The notes: generated from the letters alone by a model not told the origin. A stretch of DNA of 64,000 bases from Arthrobacter sp. M4 (GCF_020251205.1 NZ_JAIWYX010000007.1:1-64000); one strand, 5' to 3'; positions 18,269-26,705 are shown, counted from the stretch's first letter. Program-made: numbers and translations.

Positions 18269-19486
18269 ATGTCCCACAACAGATCACTCCCGTTGGCCGG
18301 TATTCGGATCCTGGATTTTACCCAGGTCCAGTTCGGGCCGATGGCTACGCAGATCCTCGCCGATTTCGGCGCAGAGGTCACGAAGATCGAGCGCCCGAGG
18401 CTCGGAGACATCAGCCGAACTATCGACACCAAGTCCAATGGCATTGACGACAGCGCCAGCTTTCTGTCCCTCAACCGCAACAAGCGTTCCCTCGTCCTGG
18501 ATATGAAGCACCCGGACGCCATGGGGATAGTCCACCAGCTGCTCGAGAATACTGATGTCATCGTGTCGAACTTCCGCGCCGGAGTCGCGGATCGAATGGG
18601 CCTCGGGTACGACGCGCTAAAAGAGAAGTACCCGGGCCTTATCTACGCATCCGGCACCGGCTTTGGTGAAACAGGCCCCCTGAACGGAATGGGGGGACAG
18701 GACATGGTGCTCCAGTCCATCTCCGGGGCCACGTGGCATAACCGCGACGTCGATGGCCGCCCAGCCATTTTCCCGACGCCATTCGTTGATTTTGGTTCAG
18801 GCATGGCGCTGGTGCAGGGAATCCTCATGGCACTGCTCGAACGGAATACCTCCGGCCTAGGTCAGCGAGTGGATGTCTCGCTCCTGGATACCGCGTTGTT
18901 CGCTCAGATGCAGGAATACACGCAGTGGATGATGCGACGGTTCGAGAACCATTGGGAGAGGGACAACCTGGTCGGCTCCTTCAAGACAGCAAACGGTTGG
19001 ATCACCGTCGTCGGACTGTTTCGTCCGGATCCCCTGGAGGCAATTTGCAAGGGACTCGGCATTGAAGACCTCACCGCCAAGCCCGAATTCGCGACCGCGG
19101 AACTGCAGCTAGAGAACAGGGCTGCGCTCTGGACACTCCTTGACGAGCAGTTCAGCCGCTTCACCACGGACGAAGCAGTCCAAAAACTCAGCGCCCATGG
19201 AGTCCTGTGCGGGCCTGTCCTGGACTACGACGGCGTCCTGACGCATCCGCAGGTCGTTCACAACGACGTTGTGCGCACATTGGACCACCCGGTCCTTGGA
19301 CCCACGAAGGTGATCGACAATCCAGTGCGCTTGTCCGCGGCCACCGACAGGCCGTACGAAACCGCGCCGCTGCTGGGCCAGCACACGGAACAAATTTTGG
19401 TGGAGCTCGGATACTCGCTGGAGCAGATCGACGAGTTCGTCGGAAGCGGCCTCGTCGGTCGCCCCTCCAACGCGACTCTCGTGTAG
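18269..19486 (+). CDS. CaiB/BaiF family (class III) CoA-transferase
   Basis: A 405-residue enzyme moving CoA between carboxylic acids. The N-terminus LPLAGIRILDFTQVQFGPMATQILADFGAEVTKIERP and LNRNKRSLVLDMK are hallmark segments. The nucleophilic Asp is in GGQDMVLQSISG, and PTPFVDFGSGMALVQGILMALLER follows. GVLCGPVLDYDGVLTHPQV belongs to the C-terminal domain. Its place between the GH88-like and acyl-CoA ligase genes suggests it exchanges CoA onto the cluster acid or recycles CoA. Donor and acceptor are not visible. Confidence 0.9.
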   Translation: MSHNRSLPLAGIRILDFTQVQFGPMATQILADFGAEVTKIERPRLGDISRTIDTKSNGIDDSASFLSLNRNKRSLVLDMKHPDAMGIVHQLLENTDVIVSNFRAGVADRMGLGYDALKEKYPGLIYASGTGFGETGPLNGMGGQDMVLQSISGATWHNRDVDGRPAIFPTPFVDFGSGMALVQGILMALLERNTSGLGQRVDVSLLDTALFAQMQEYTQWMMRRFENHWERDNLVGSFKTANGWITVVGLFRPDPLEAICKGLGIEDLTAKPEFATAELQLENRAALWTLLDEQFSRFTTDEAVQKLSAHGVLCGPVLDYDGVLTHPQVVHNDVVRTLDHPVLGPTKVIDNPVRLSAATDRPYETAPLLGQHTEQILVELGYSLEQIDEFVGSGLVGRPSNATLV

Positions 19487-19557
19487 CGGGGGTGGCCGCT
19501 TTCCTTGGCCGAGAGCCTTCGGCAGCGCCGCCATTTTGAGATCAGAGAAGGCATGAC

Positions 19558-21255
19558 ATGAAGACTGAACAGCGTGGTGCGACAACGGCAACAGAATACG
19601 TTGCACGGCTCGATGTCGACGGATATTCACCACCTTGGGACGACTTTGCTTCGTTCTTCGAAAGCCGGACAGACGACGACAGGACCTACCTCATCGCGAT
19701 CAGCCGGTCTCAAGGAACACGGTCCGAGTGGACGGTGGCGCAATGGAGGAATGCCGTCTACAGCGTGGCTGACGAGGTGACACGCCATGGGGTAAAGGCC
19801 GGGGACAATGTTGCCGTCCTGGCGCACAACACGCCCGAGACTCTTGCCTTCACCTTCGCAGTATGGCTACTGGGTGCCTGCGTCGTTCCGCTGGATCCTC
19901 GCGAAGGCGATGGGCGGCACAGGGAAATCTTGCAGGATTGTGCGGCCCGGTGGATCGGTGTGGACGCAGGACCCGAATCGGTCGCCCGGGCACGGCGCCA
20001 GGAATCGGTGGAACCGATCGTTATCAGTGGACTTATGTCCACCCAGCGCAGGGGCCGGCCTTGGACCCCTGCTACGTCGCAGACGCTAGAGGCCCCTGCC
20101 CTTCGGATGCACACCAGCGGCACCAGCGGGCGGCCCAAGGCGATCGTCATTCCCATGCGCAGCATCCTGCTCAACTCAGATGCGATGAAGGAAGCATTCG
20201 GCTGGACCGCCGAAACCAGGGTCCTGACTGTCTTGCCCATCAGCCACGCAAACGGCCTGCTGATCAACAGCTTCCTGCCCTGGTTCGCCGGGGGATCAAC
20301 GGTACTGGTAGACAAGTTCAGTGGCAGCACGTTCTGGTCCATAGCCAGCGAGACCCGCGCGACGACGAGCAGCATTGTGCCCACAGTTCTGGAGTATCTG
20401 CTGGCGGCAGAGGGCGACCACGGGAGATCCGTGATGAAGGAAGTCATCTCCGGGAGCGGCCCTTTGCGGGCTACGGCAGCATCCGAATTCGAGCAACGTT
20501 TCGGGATACCCGTCCGGCAACTGTATGGGCTCTCTGAGACTACAGCTGTACTGACGGCTACGCGACGAGGGCCTGACGGATTTCTTGAACCCCGCCTGCG
20601 AAAGTCCATTGGGACAGCTGTACCTCACGCCGAGGTACAGGTAATTGATCCGAGCGGCGCTCCTTGCGGGCCGGGTGAACGCGGGGAAATCGTGGCCCGC
20701 GGCGGCATGCTCATGACCGAGTACGCGAACAATGATAATGCCAACGCGGAAGCGTTCGCGGGCGGCTGGTTCCACACTGGCGACCGCGGCTACTGGGAAC
20801 TCGGCTCTGACGGCAATATCTGGTTCTTCCATGAAGGGCGTCTGCGCGAAAGCATCGTACGGGGCGGTCTGAACATCGCCCCGCAGCTGATCGATGAAGT
20901 CGTAGCCAACCATCCGTTGGTGCAGAGTGCTGCAGCCATTCCCTTCGCCAACCGCTGGCAGGGGGAGGAGATCGCCGTTTTCGTGATCGCCAAGGGAAAC
21001 CTGACGGAGCCGGAGCTTCTGGCTTGGTGCGCCGAACGGCTTGAGCCGCACATGTGCCCCAAAGTGGTCATCTTCGGAACAGAAATTCCATCTACCACCG
21101 TGGGCAAAATCCGCCGCACCACTTTGGCCCAACAGCTTGCGGGTGAACTCGCACGCTTCTGGGACGCGTCCTTCCGCTCCGGCGAAACCCAGGAGATTAG
21201 TGGGCCAGCAAACGCCCGGCCGATGGAGGGACCAAGCGGATCGGCAAGTTCGTGA
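19558..21255 (+). CDS. AMP-dependent acyl-CoA ligase
   Basis: A 565-residue class I adenylate-forming enzyme making an acyl-CoA from acid, ATP and CoA. Core motifs in order: P-loop HTSGTSGRPKAIVIP (near residue 184), YGLSETTAVLT (A5), FHTGDRGYWELGSDGNIWF (A7), GRLRESIVRGGLNIAPQLIDEV (A8 hinge, with Arg at a usual Lys position) and the catalytic Lys in TTVGKIRRTTL (A10). The acid-binding pocket cannot be read by eye. AGAAGG precedes ATG 19558; an ATG five bases earlier is out of frame and stops at once. It lies 71 bp after the CoA-transferase gene, in the same direction. Confidence 0.9.
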   Translation: MKTEQRGATTATEYVARLDVDGYSPPWDDFASFFESRTDDDRTYLIAISRSQGTRSEWTVAQWRNAVYSVADEVTRHGVKAGDNVAVLAHNTPETLAFTFAVWLLGACVVPLDPREGDGRHREILQDCAARWIGVDAGPESVARARRQESVEPIVISGLMSTQRRGRPWTPATSQTLEAPALRMHTSGTSGRPKAIVIPMRSILLNSDAMKEAFGWTAETRVLTVLPISHANGLLINSFLPWFAGGSTVLVDKFSGSTFWSIASETRATTSSIVPTVLEYLLAAEGDHGRSVMKEVISGSGPLRATAASEFEQRFGIPVRQLYGLSETTAVLTATRRGPDGFLEPRLRKSIGTAVPHAEVQVIDPSGAPCGPGERGEIVARGGMLMTEYANNDNANAEAFAGGWFHTGDRGYWELGSDGNIWFFHEGRLRESIVRGGLNIAPQLIDEVVANHPLVQSAAAIPFANRWQGEEIAVFVIAKGNLTEPELLAWCAERLEPHMCPKVVIFGTEIPSTTVGKIRRTTLAQQLAGELARFWDASFRSGETQEISGPANARPMEGPSGSASS

Positions 21256-21335
21256 CGGCGGCCCACCAAAAATCAGTGGCTTCGGGCCACCGAACAGCCG
21301 CTGTCAAAGCAAATACAACAAATCAGGAGATACAA

Positions 21336-21386
21336 ATGGGAACCCTCAACCGCACCATACCGGCCCAGTACGGAGCAGGCTCATGA
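21336..21386 (+). CDS. 16-residue leader-like ORF coupled to acyl-CoA dehydrogenase
   Basis: ATG 21336 follows AGGAG by seven bases, and the frame encodes MGTLNRTIPAQYGAGS. Its TGA (21384-21386) overlaps the ATG of the acyl-CoA dehydrogenase as ATGA. Such an arrangement lets ribosomes terminate and restart on the next gene, so it may act as a coupling or leader peptide. It could also be a chance ORF or the relic of a gene start. No family is recognisable. Confidence 0.45.
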   Translation: MGTLNRTIPAQYGAGS

Positions 21387-22594
21387 GCGTCGCAACCGAA
21401 ATCGGAGCACGGCACATACTGGCCAACGCTGAAGGATTCGCAGACCGGCTGGCAGCAAGGGCGGAAGCCATGGACCGGAGCGGAAAATTCGACAAGGAGA
21501 TCCTAGACGAAGGCGCGGCTCTTGGCTTCGTAAAGTTGATCTTCAACGACGACCTGGAGCTCGACCTGTCCCGCATGCCGCTGGTACATGAAGTGACTGA
21601 GCGCATCGCCAGCGTCTGCCCCCCGGTAGCCATGGAACTTGGCGTCATGCGGCTCGTTTCGTACTTGCTCTCGCGCTTCGCGCGGCCGGAAGTCAGGGAC
21701 CGTTGGCTGAAACCGACCATTGAAGGCCAAGCGTATGGATCCTTCGCCCTGACCGAACCGCACGCCGGAACGGACCTCCGCGGCATGACTACGCTAGCCC
21801 GCCGGGAAGGCGATAACTACATCCTCAACGGACAGAAGTGCTGGGTCGGCTTCGCGCCCGTGGCCTCCTACGCCATCGTCCTGTGCAAGCAGGAATCCAC
21901 CGAACGGGATGCCCCTACCCTGGCCTTGGTGGTCGATATGTCCAGCCCGGGCGCCAAGGGCGAGCCTGGACCGGAGCTGTCGGGATTCCGCGGGCTCTCC
22001 AACGGCAAGCTCTCGTTTGACAATGTGGTTGTTCCGGTCGGCAATGCCCTGCAGGTGGACGGGTTCGCTGGAATGATGGATGGTTTGAACATGGCCAGGA
22101 TCGACGCAGCCTCCTATTCCTGCGGCATCCTTCGAGCAGCTCTCGAAGTGAGCGTGGAGCGGGCCACCACACGAAGCGCGTTCGGCAAGCGCATCGGCGA
22201 TCTCCCAAGCATTCAGATCAAGCTGGGCCGCATGCGCGCGGCCTACCACGCGGCCAGGGAGCTGGCCATGCGCGCTACGGAGACCTACATGCTCGGCAAT
22301 GGCGGCGACCAGGACATCATCTCCATCGCCAAGATGACAGCCAGCGATCTTGCCCGTGAGCACACCGATCAGGCGATGCAGATTTTCGGTGCCACTGGAC
22401 TCATCGCCTACTCCCGAGTTGAGCGGCTGCACAGGGACGCAAAAGCCACGCAGATCTTCGACGGCACCAGTGAAATCCATGAAACCATGCTCGGACGGCG
22501 GCTCGTGAACGCCTTCGCCAAGGATGGCCACAGTGGTTCGTTCATGCCGTCTTGGGAGACCGTGCGCACAACCGAGACTCCCACCGGCGCCTGA
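21383..22594 (+). CDS. Acyl-CoA dehydrogenase
   Basis: A 403-residue flavoenzyme introducing the alpha-beta double bond of an acyl-CoA. It shows SFALTEPHAGTDLRGMTT (FAD-binding middle domain), LNGQKCWVGFAPVASYAIVL, RTRSAFGKRIGDLPSIQIKLGRM-type contacts (TTRSAFGKRIGDLPSIQIKL), and IFGATGLIAYSRVERLHRDAKATQIFDGTSEIHE. In the last block an Asp (QIFDGT) sits where medium-chain enzymes have the catalytic Glu. The start is ATG 21383 with GGAG seven bases upstream, overlapping the 16-residue ORF. The long frame upstream belongs to the ligase region. A strong hairpin follows the gene. Confidence 0.9.
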   Translation: MSVATEIGARHILANAEGFADRLAARAEAMDRSGKFDKEILDEGAALGFVKLIFNDDLELDLSRMPLVHEVTERIASVCPPVAMELGVMRLVSYLLSRFARPEVRDRWLKPTIEGQAYGSFALTEPHAGTDLRGMTTLARREGDNYILNGQKCWVGFAPVASYAIVLCKQESTERDAPTLALVVDMSSPGAKGEPGPELSGFRGLSNGKLSFDNVVVPVGNALQVDGFAGMMDGLNMARIDAASYSCGILRAALEVSVERATTRSAFGKRIGDLPSIQIKLGRMRAAYHAARELAMRATETYMLGNGGDQDIISIAKMTASDLAREHTDQAMQIFGATGLIAYSRVERLHRDAKATQIFDGTSEIHETMLGRRLVNAFAKDGHSGSFMPSWETVRTTETPTGA

Positions 22595-22613
22595 CTCTAT
22601 TCGCACTGGGTAC

Positions 22614-22660
22614 GCGCTCTCTCCCTTACGGCCACATGGGGGGGGTGGGGGAGAGAGCGC
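22614..22660 (+). terminator. Terminator of the rightward catabolic operon
   Basis: GCGCTCTCTCCC (22614-22625) pairs perfectly with GGGAGAGAGCGC (22649-22660) around a 23-base loop, 19 bases after the acyl-CoA dehydrogenase stop. Confidence 0.75.
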
Positions 22661-22681
22661 CCTTGCGGCCGCACAGAAACC

Positions 22682-22976
22682 GGCACCTCCGTTACCTTGA
22701 TTCAGGCCCCGGTTACCACGGAGCTGGTCGTTGGCAGCATACGACCAACCACAACGGCCGTTTTCCTGAGTTCCCCCCCACAACCCAACGGGTCAGATCC
22801 TGGGTGCTGACGCCCTGATCAGGATCGCAGCGGAGCTTGCGGTGACCGGCGCGCTCCTTGTCGTTGATGAGGCCTATCGGGGGATGCCCTTGGGATTGTC
22901 GCAGGTCCCTCCGGCCGTTGCCGCCCTCGTACCCAACGGAGGGAAATACAGAATGAGGAACCCTCCACCAAGGTAA
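22682..22976 (+). pseudogene. Remnant of a class I/II PLP aminotransferase
   Basis: Translation from 22682 gives GTSVTLIQAPVTTELVVGS, IRPTTTAVFLSSP and then, after a run of seven C at 22773-22779, HNPTGQILGADALIRIAAEL and LLVVDEAYRGMPLGL. These are the NPTG motif and the pyridine-contacting DEAY segment of fold-type I aminotransferases. The two parts are in different frames: one extra C in the run breaks the gene, and both the front and the PLP-lysine half are missing. It ends at TAA 22976. This is a decayed fragment, not a functional gene. Confidence 0.6.
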
Positions 22977-23360
22977 TCGCGGCGCCCAGCGGCCCCGCAG
23001 CGGTGCCAGCATTCCATCCAGCCATTTCCGGCTCCTTCAACCGCCAAAATCCGGGCTGGGGCCGTGCATCGCCGCCTTGCCGCGCTGCATAGACGCTACG
23101 CTCATGCACTTGTTGGTGCTGGGGACTTGCCTACTTGCCCGCGCACCGTTGGTGCCCTTCGTCGTGGGGACAGCGGCACGTCAAGCGGGCAGATTCCATG
23201 ACCAAAATCACGTGGGATCCCAATTGCGGTTTTTCATTGACCACCGTAGTCTACGCGCTTACGGTGTTCGTGTAACGAAATCGCTCTCTCGCATCATGGA
23301 AACCAATGCAAAGGCGCCATGGTTGGACCAGGAATTGCGGAAGATTTTTTAGGAGCAACG
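22977..23360. other. Non-coding gap before the ACS-type permease
   Basis: I see no protein or RNA gene here. The base composition becomes AT-richer near 23210-23350, where the promoter of the following permease gene should lie. Confidence 0.4.
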
Positions 23361-24728
23361 ATGCCCCAACCTGACTCTCCGCCGCTTACAACCACCTCGA
23401 CCATCGAGGACCGCAACCGAACATTTAGGCGAATCGCGCTGCGAATCCTCCCCTTTGCGACCGCGGTGTACATTCTTGCCTGGCTCGATCGTGTCAACGT
23501 CGGTTTCGCCAAATTGACCATGCTCGACGACCTCGGATGGAGCGACGCCATCTATGGTGCCGGCGCCGGGATCTTCTTCCTGGGCTACTTCTTATTTGAA
23601 GTACCGAGCAATCTGCTCCTGCAGAAGATCGGTGCACCCAAGACAATCCTCCGCATAGCCCTCGGGTGGGGCGTCGTGTCCGTGCTGATGGCCTTGTGTT
23701 CAGAGCCCTGGCATTTCTACGTCCTGCGATTCCTTCAGGGTGCCTTCGAAGCTGGCCTGCACCCCGGCCTCATCCTCTACCTCACATTCTGGATTCCGGC
23801 CCACCGCCGTGCCCGGTCCATAGCCATTTTCATGTCCGCCTCTCCCATAGCCCTGTTGGTGGGCAGTCCCTTGGCCGCGTACATCATGACAAGCACGGAT
23901 GGCCTACTGGGACTTGCAGACTGGCAATGGCTTTTCATCGTGGAAGGCTTCCCTTCGATCATTCTGGGCATCTTGGCCGTGTTCGTCATGACAGACAGAC
24001 CGAGTAATGCCAAGTGGCTGACGCCAATCGAACGTGCGCACGTGGCCTACGAATTGGACATGGAATCCGCACATCTCGATGGACGCGAGCACAAGTTCAG
24101 CGGCGCCCTGCGTTCCAAAACTGTCTGGGTTCTTATCCTGACGTTGTTCTGCATCATCACGGGCAACGCCACGCTTTCCTTCTATGGCCCTAGCTTGATC
24201 ACTGCTGCGGGGTTCGGTGACATCACCAGTGTCGGCTGGATCATGTCCGGGGTCTTCCTCTTCGGATGGCTCGGGATGATGGTCAATGGCTGGCTGTCTG
24301 ACCGCCACCGTGAATCGCGCTGGCACGCCGCCTGTGCAGCAGCCCTGGGGGCTTCGGGCCTCATCGCCGCCGCAATGGCTCAAGAGGCCGGCAGCGGTGT
24401 GGGCGTAATTTTGGCTCTTGCCTTGTCAGCGGCCGGAACCATGGGCTCAATCCCGGTTTTCTGGAGCTTGCCGCCGCGTTTTATGTCCGGTATGGCATTG
24501 GCCGCCGGCCTGGCCCTGATCAATTCCATTGCCAACCTGGCAGGCTACTTCGCTCCACAGTTCCTGGGAGCAATGAAGACGGCTACAGGTTTCTACTCAA
24601 CTGGCCTCTACGTCATCGCAGGGGTTGAGTTCGTAGCCGTGGCATTGATTCTGCTCTTTATTCGCAAGCAATCGACCGTGGCGAGTGAAGCTGATTCATC
24701 TGAAGCCAGTGAAACGGTAGCGCCATAG
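23361..24728 (+). CDS. MFS permease, anion:cation symporter (ACS) family
   Basis: A 455-residue 12-span transporter close to phthalate/tartrate/glucarate-type permeases. ILAWLDRVNVGFAKLTMLDDLGWSDAIYGAGAGIFFLGYFLFEVPSNLLLQ contains the ACS span-1 and span-2 signature, RFLQGAFEAGLHPGLILYL is span 4, and WQWLFIVEGFPSIILGI is span 6. The large central loop (residues about 205-245) is cytoplasmic. It likely imports an organic anion. ATG 23361 follows AGGAG. An upstream in-frame GTG-like extension to 23319 has no ribosome-binding site. The DUF6282 gene follows. Confidence 0.88.
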   Translation: MPQPDSPPLTTTSTIEDRNRTFRRIALRILPFATAVYILAWLDRVNVGFAKLTMLDDLGWSDAIYGAGAGIFFLGYFLFEVPSNLLLQKIGAPKTILRIALGWGVVSVLMALCSEPWHFYVLRFLQGAFEAGLHPGLILYLTFWIPAHRRARSIAIFMSASPIALLVGSPLAAYIMTSTDGLLGLADWQWLFIVEGFPSIILGILAVFVMTDRPSNAKWLTPIERAHVAYELDMESAHLDGREHKFSGALRSKTVWVLILTLFCIITGNATLSFYGPSLITAAGFGDITSVGWIMSGVFLFGWLGMMVNGWLSDRHRESRWHAACAAALGASGLIAAAMAQEAGSGVGVILALALSAAGTMGSIPVFWSLPPRFMSGMALAAGLALINSIANLAGYFAPQFLGAMKTATGFYSTGLYVIAGVEFVAVALILLFIRKQSTVASEADSSEASETVAP

Positions 24729-24741
24729 GAGGCAGAACCCC

Positions 24742-24780
24742 ATGGAATTTCCCCGTAAGAACACCGTTTGCGAGCCCTAG
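24742..24780 (+). CDS. 12-residue ORF with a strong ribosome-binding site
   Basis: AGGAGG at 24727-24732 overlaps the end of the permease gene and is nine bases before ATG 24742. The frame encodes MEFPRKNTVCEP and stops 26 bases before the DUF6282 start. It may be a leader peptide for the downstream gene or the stump of a lost gene. Nothing in it identifies a function. Confidence 0.35.
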   Translation: MEFPRKNTVCEP

Positions 24781-24806
24781 ACAATCGCAAAAAAAGCAAA
24801 GGAGCG

Positions 24807-25868
24807 ATGAGTTTGACGATCTTGAATGACACCCTTTCGGAGTGGAACGTGGAGCTTCCACGGGAAACCTTTTCGAACAGGTCCATGGAATTGCCCGACG
24901 AATTGATCCACGGAACAAGCGATGTGCACGTCCACAGTGGTCCTTGGCTGAAGTCCTGCCCCGGACGCCTGGACCCGTTTCAGATAGCGGAGCAGGCCAG
25001 GGCAGCCGGCATGAGGTCGCTTGTCTTCTACGACCACACCCTTGGCATAAGCAGCGGAACCGCATTGCTTGCCAGCCGGCAGGTCCCCGGAATCGACATC
25101 TTTGGAGGAATCATCCTGACGAGTGTCCTCGGAGGCCTGAATCCACGGGCGGTGAAGACGGCGCTCGGGTACGGTTCCGGCGCGAGGTTCGTACATTTCG
25201 GTGCTCATTGCACGCACTACATGGCCAGCCACGAGGGCAGTTATGTCAATGGCAAACCCGTTCGTTTCAAGGACCAATACCCGAAATTCGCCCGCGACGA
25301 ACTGTCCAAGGCGATCCGAATTCCGTTGGATGGGCTCATTCCGGACGAACTGAAAGAAATACTGACGCTCATAGCTGAGCAACCACACGTCCATCTGAAT
25401 ACCGGCCATGTTTCAGTTGACGAAGCCATTCGCCTTGTCGAGCTGGCGATCGACTTCGGAATCAAAAAGATCGTTGTGGCGCACCCCTGCAGAAGTCGCA
25501 TGACTATTGACCAGCAGAAAGAACTTGCACAGAAAGGCGTAATGCTGGAAGGCGCCGTATCCGATTGGATGTTCCACCGAGGCCTGCCGCGTACCAACTA
25601 TTACGTTGAGCGGGAATGGGCCGACGAGATCGCCGGGATTGCAAGCACGCCAGAGCTAAGCGGCGGGGTGGTGCCTTGGGCCAAGCAAATCAGGGAAATC
25701 GGCGTGGAGCATTTTGTACTCGGAACGGATTACGGCATCCGCTCCGGCCCCACGCCGATTGAGGGGATGCGCACACTCATCAGCACCTTGCTCGACCTTG
25801 AATTTACCTCAGAGGAGATTCATACGATGACCAAATGGAACGCAGAGCGCCTGCTGGACCTCGATTAA
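24807..25868 (+). CDS. DUF6282 amidohydrolase-like protein
   Basis: A 353-residue protein matching the DUF6282 group of metal-dependent hydrolase-like barrels. HGTSDVHVHSGPW carries the HxH metal site (near residue 36). QARAAGMRSLVFYDH, IFGGIILTSVLGGLNPRAV and HFGAHCTHYMASHEG continue the barrel. QPHVHLNTGHVSVDEA and KKIVVAHP supply further His ligands, and FVLGTDYGIR ends it with an Asp. It probably hydrolyses a C-N or C-O bond, substrate unknown. ATG 24807 follows AAAGGAG. Confidence 0.8.
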   Translation: MSLTILNDTLSEWNVELPRETFSNRSMELPDELIHGTSDVHVHSGPWLKSCPGRLDPFQIAEQARAAGMRSLVFYDHTLGISSGTALLASRQVPGIDIFGGIILTSVLGGLNPRAVKTALGYGSGARFVHFGAHCTHYMASHEGSYVNGKPVRFKDQYPKFARDELSKAIRIPLDGLIPDELKEILTLIAEQPHVHLNTGHVSVDEAIRLVELAIDFGIKKIVVAHPCRSRMTIDQQKELAQKGVMLEGAVSDWMFHRGLPRTNYYVEREWADEIAGIASTPELSGGVVPWAKQIREIGVEHFVLGTDYGIRSGPTPIEGMRTLISTLLDLEFTSEEIHTMTKWNAERLLDLD

Positions 25869-25887
25869 CAATCCCAATTCCGTGGGG

Positions 25888-25944
25888 CGGTTGCCGCAGG
25901 CTGTTCCGGGTCGCGCGGCCCAATGAGGCCCGGCGCGGCAACCG
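25888..25944 (+). terminator. Terminator hairpin after the DUF6282 gene
   Basis: CGGTTGCCGC (25888-25897) pairs perfectly with GCGGCAACCG (25935-25944); the interior contains a further GC-rich stem. It lies 19 bases after the stop codon and before the GntR gene. Confidence 0.65.
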
Positions 25945-25969
25945 TCCTACCCTCCGGATTATCACCAAA

Positions 25970-25984
25970 GATCACGATCTGATC
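25970..25984. promoter_or_regulatory. Short palindrome ahead of the GntR gene
   Basis: GATCA-CGATC-TGATC is a small inverted repeat 10 bases before the GntR-family start. It may be an autoregulatory site, but the arms are short and this is weak evidence. Confidence 0.25.
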
Positions 25985-25994
25985 GGACCAAGAA

Positions 25995-26693
25995 ATGTCT
26001 GTCGCAGAAGATAACTTCCACCCACTCCGGGAAACTGTGTGGGAAACGCTTCGAACCAGGATTTTCGAAGGGCGATATCCACCTGGGACGTATCTGGTGG
26101 AGCGGGACCTCGCAGCGGAGTTCAACGTTTCCAGGCTGCCTGTCCGGGAAGCCTTGAGGATGCTCCGCCAGGAGGGTCTTCTGGGCGATCCCGGGCATCG
26201 CGGTGCTCCGATCAAACCGCTAAAGGCCAAAGAAGTGGAGGACCTCGCACATCTCCGCAGGTCCCTTGAAGTTCTGGCGTGCCAGCTGGCAGCACACCGG
26301 GCAACACAACAGGACCTTGCAAGATTGGCCAGCTATCTTGAGCGCGCCGGCCTCTGCCTGGTCCGGGGAGCTGAGGCCGAGGCGTACGAAGCAAACATTG
26401 AATTCCACGCAGAAATCGTCAAGATCGCCAACAACGACTTCCTAAGTTCGGCGTTTGAACCAGTCCAGGGCCGGATGAATTGGCTTTTTCATCAACCGAG
26501 AGACCTTCAAGAACTCACCAAGGACCACCGTGAGTTGTTTGCGGCCTTAGCCAGTGGCCGGGTGGACGTTGCTGCTGCGGCGTCGGCGGCACACATCTCC
26601 AAGTACCCGGCTCGGTTTCCGCGCTCGCCGCATCAAAGGACTCAGTTCGAAATGATCTCCTCAAACAACAAGCTTGTGCCCAAGGTCAATTAG
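25995..26693 (+). CDS. GntR-family regulator with FCD domain
   Basis: A 232-residue repressor. The winged helix is at about residues 8-72 (LRETVWETLRTRIFEGRYPPGTYLVERDLAAEFNVSRLPVREALRMLRQEGLL). The FCD effector domain follows, with FHAEIVKIANND providing the metal or ligand His/Asp and KDHRELFAALASGRVDVAAAA near the end. It belongs to the FadR/VanR type that responds to organic acids. It lies in the same direction after the permease/DUF6282 pair and probably controls it. Confidence 0.9.
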   Translation: MSVAEDNFHPLRETVWETLRTRIFEGRYPPGTYLVERDLAAEFNVSRLPVREALRMLRQEGLLGDPGHRGAPIKPLKAKEVEDLAHLRRSLEVLACQLAAHRATQQDLARLASYLERAGLCLVRGAEAEAYEANIEFHAEIVKIANNDFLSSAFEPVQGRMNWLFHQPRDLQELTKDHRELFAALASGRVDVAAAASAAHISKYPARFPRSPHQRTQFEMISSNNKLVPKVN

Positions 26694-26705
26694 AGCCACG
26701 AAGCC

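Noticed and set aside
22819..23109. 96-residue minus-strand ORF between the catabolic units
   Set aside because: It lies antisense to the aminotransferase relic and has no ribosome-binding site or motif.
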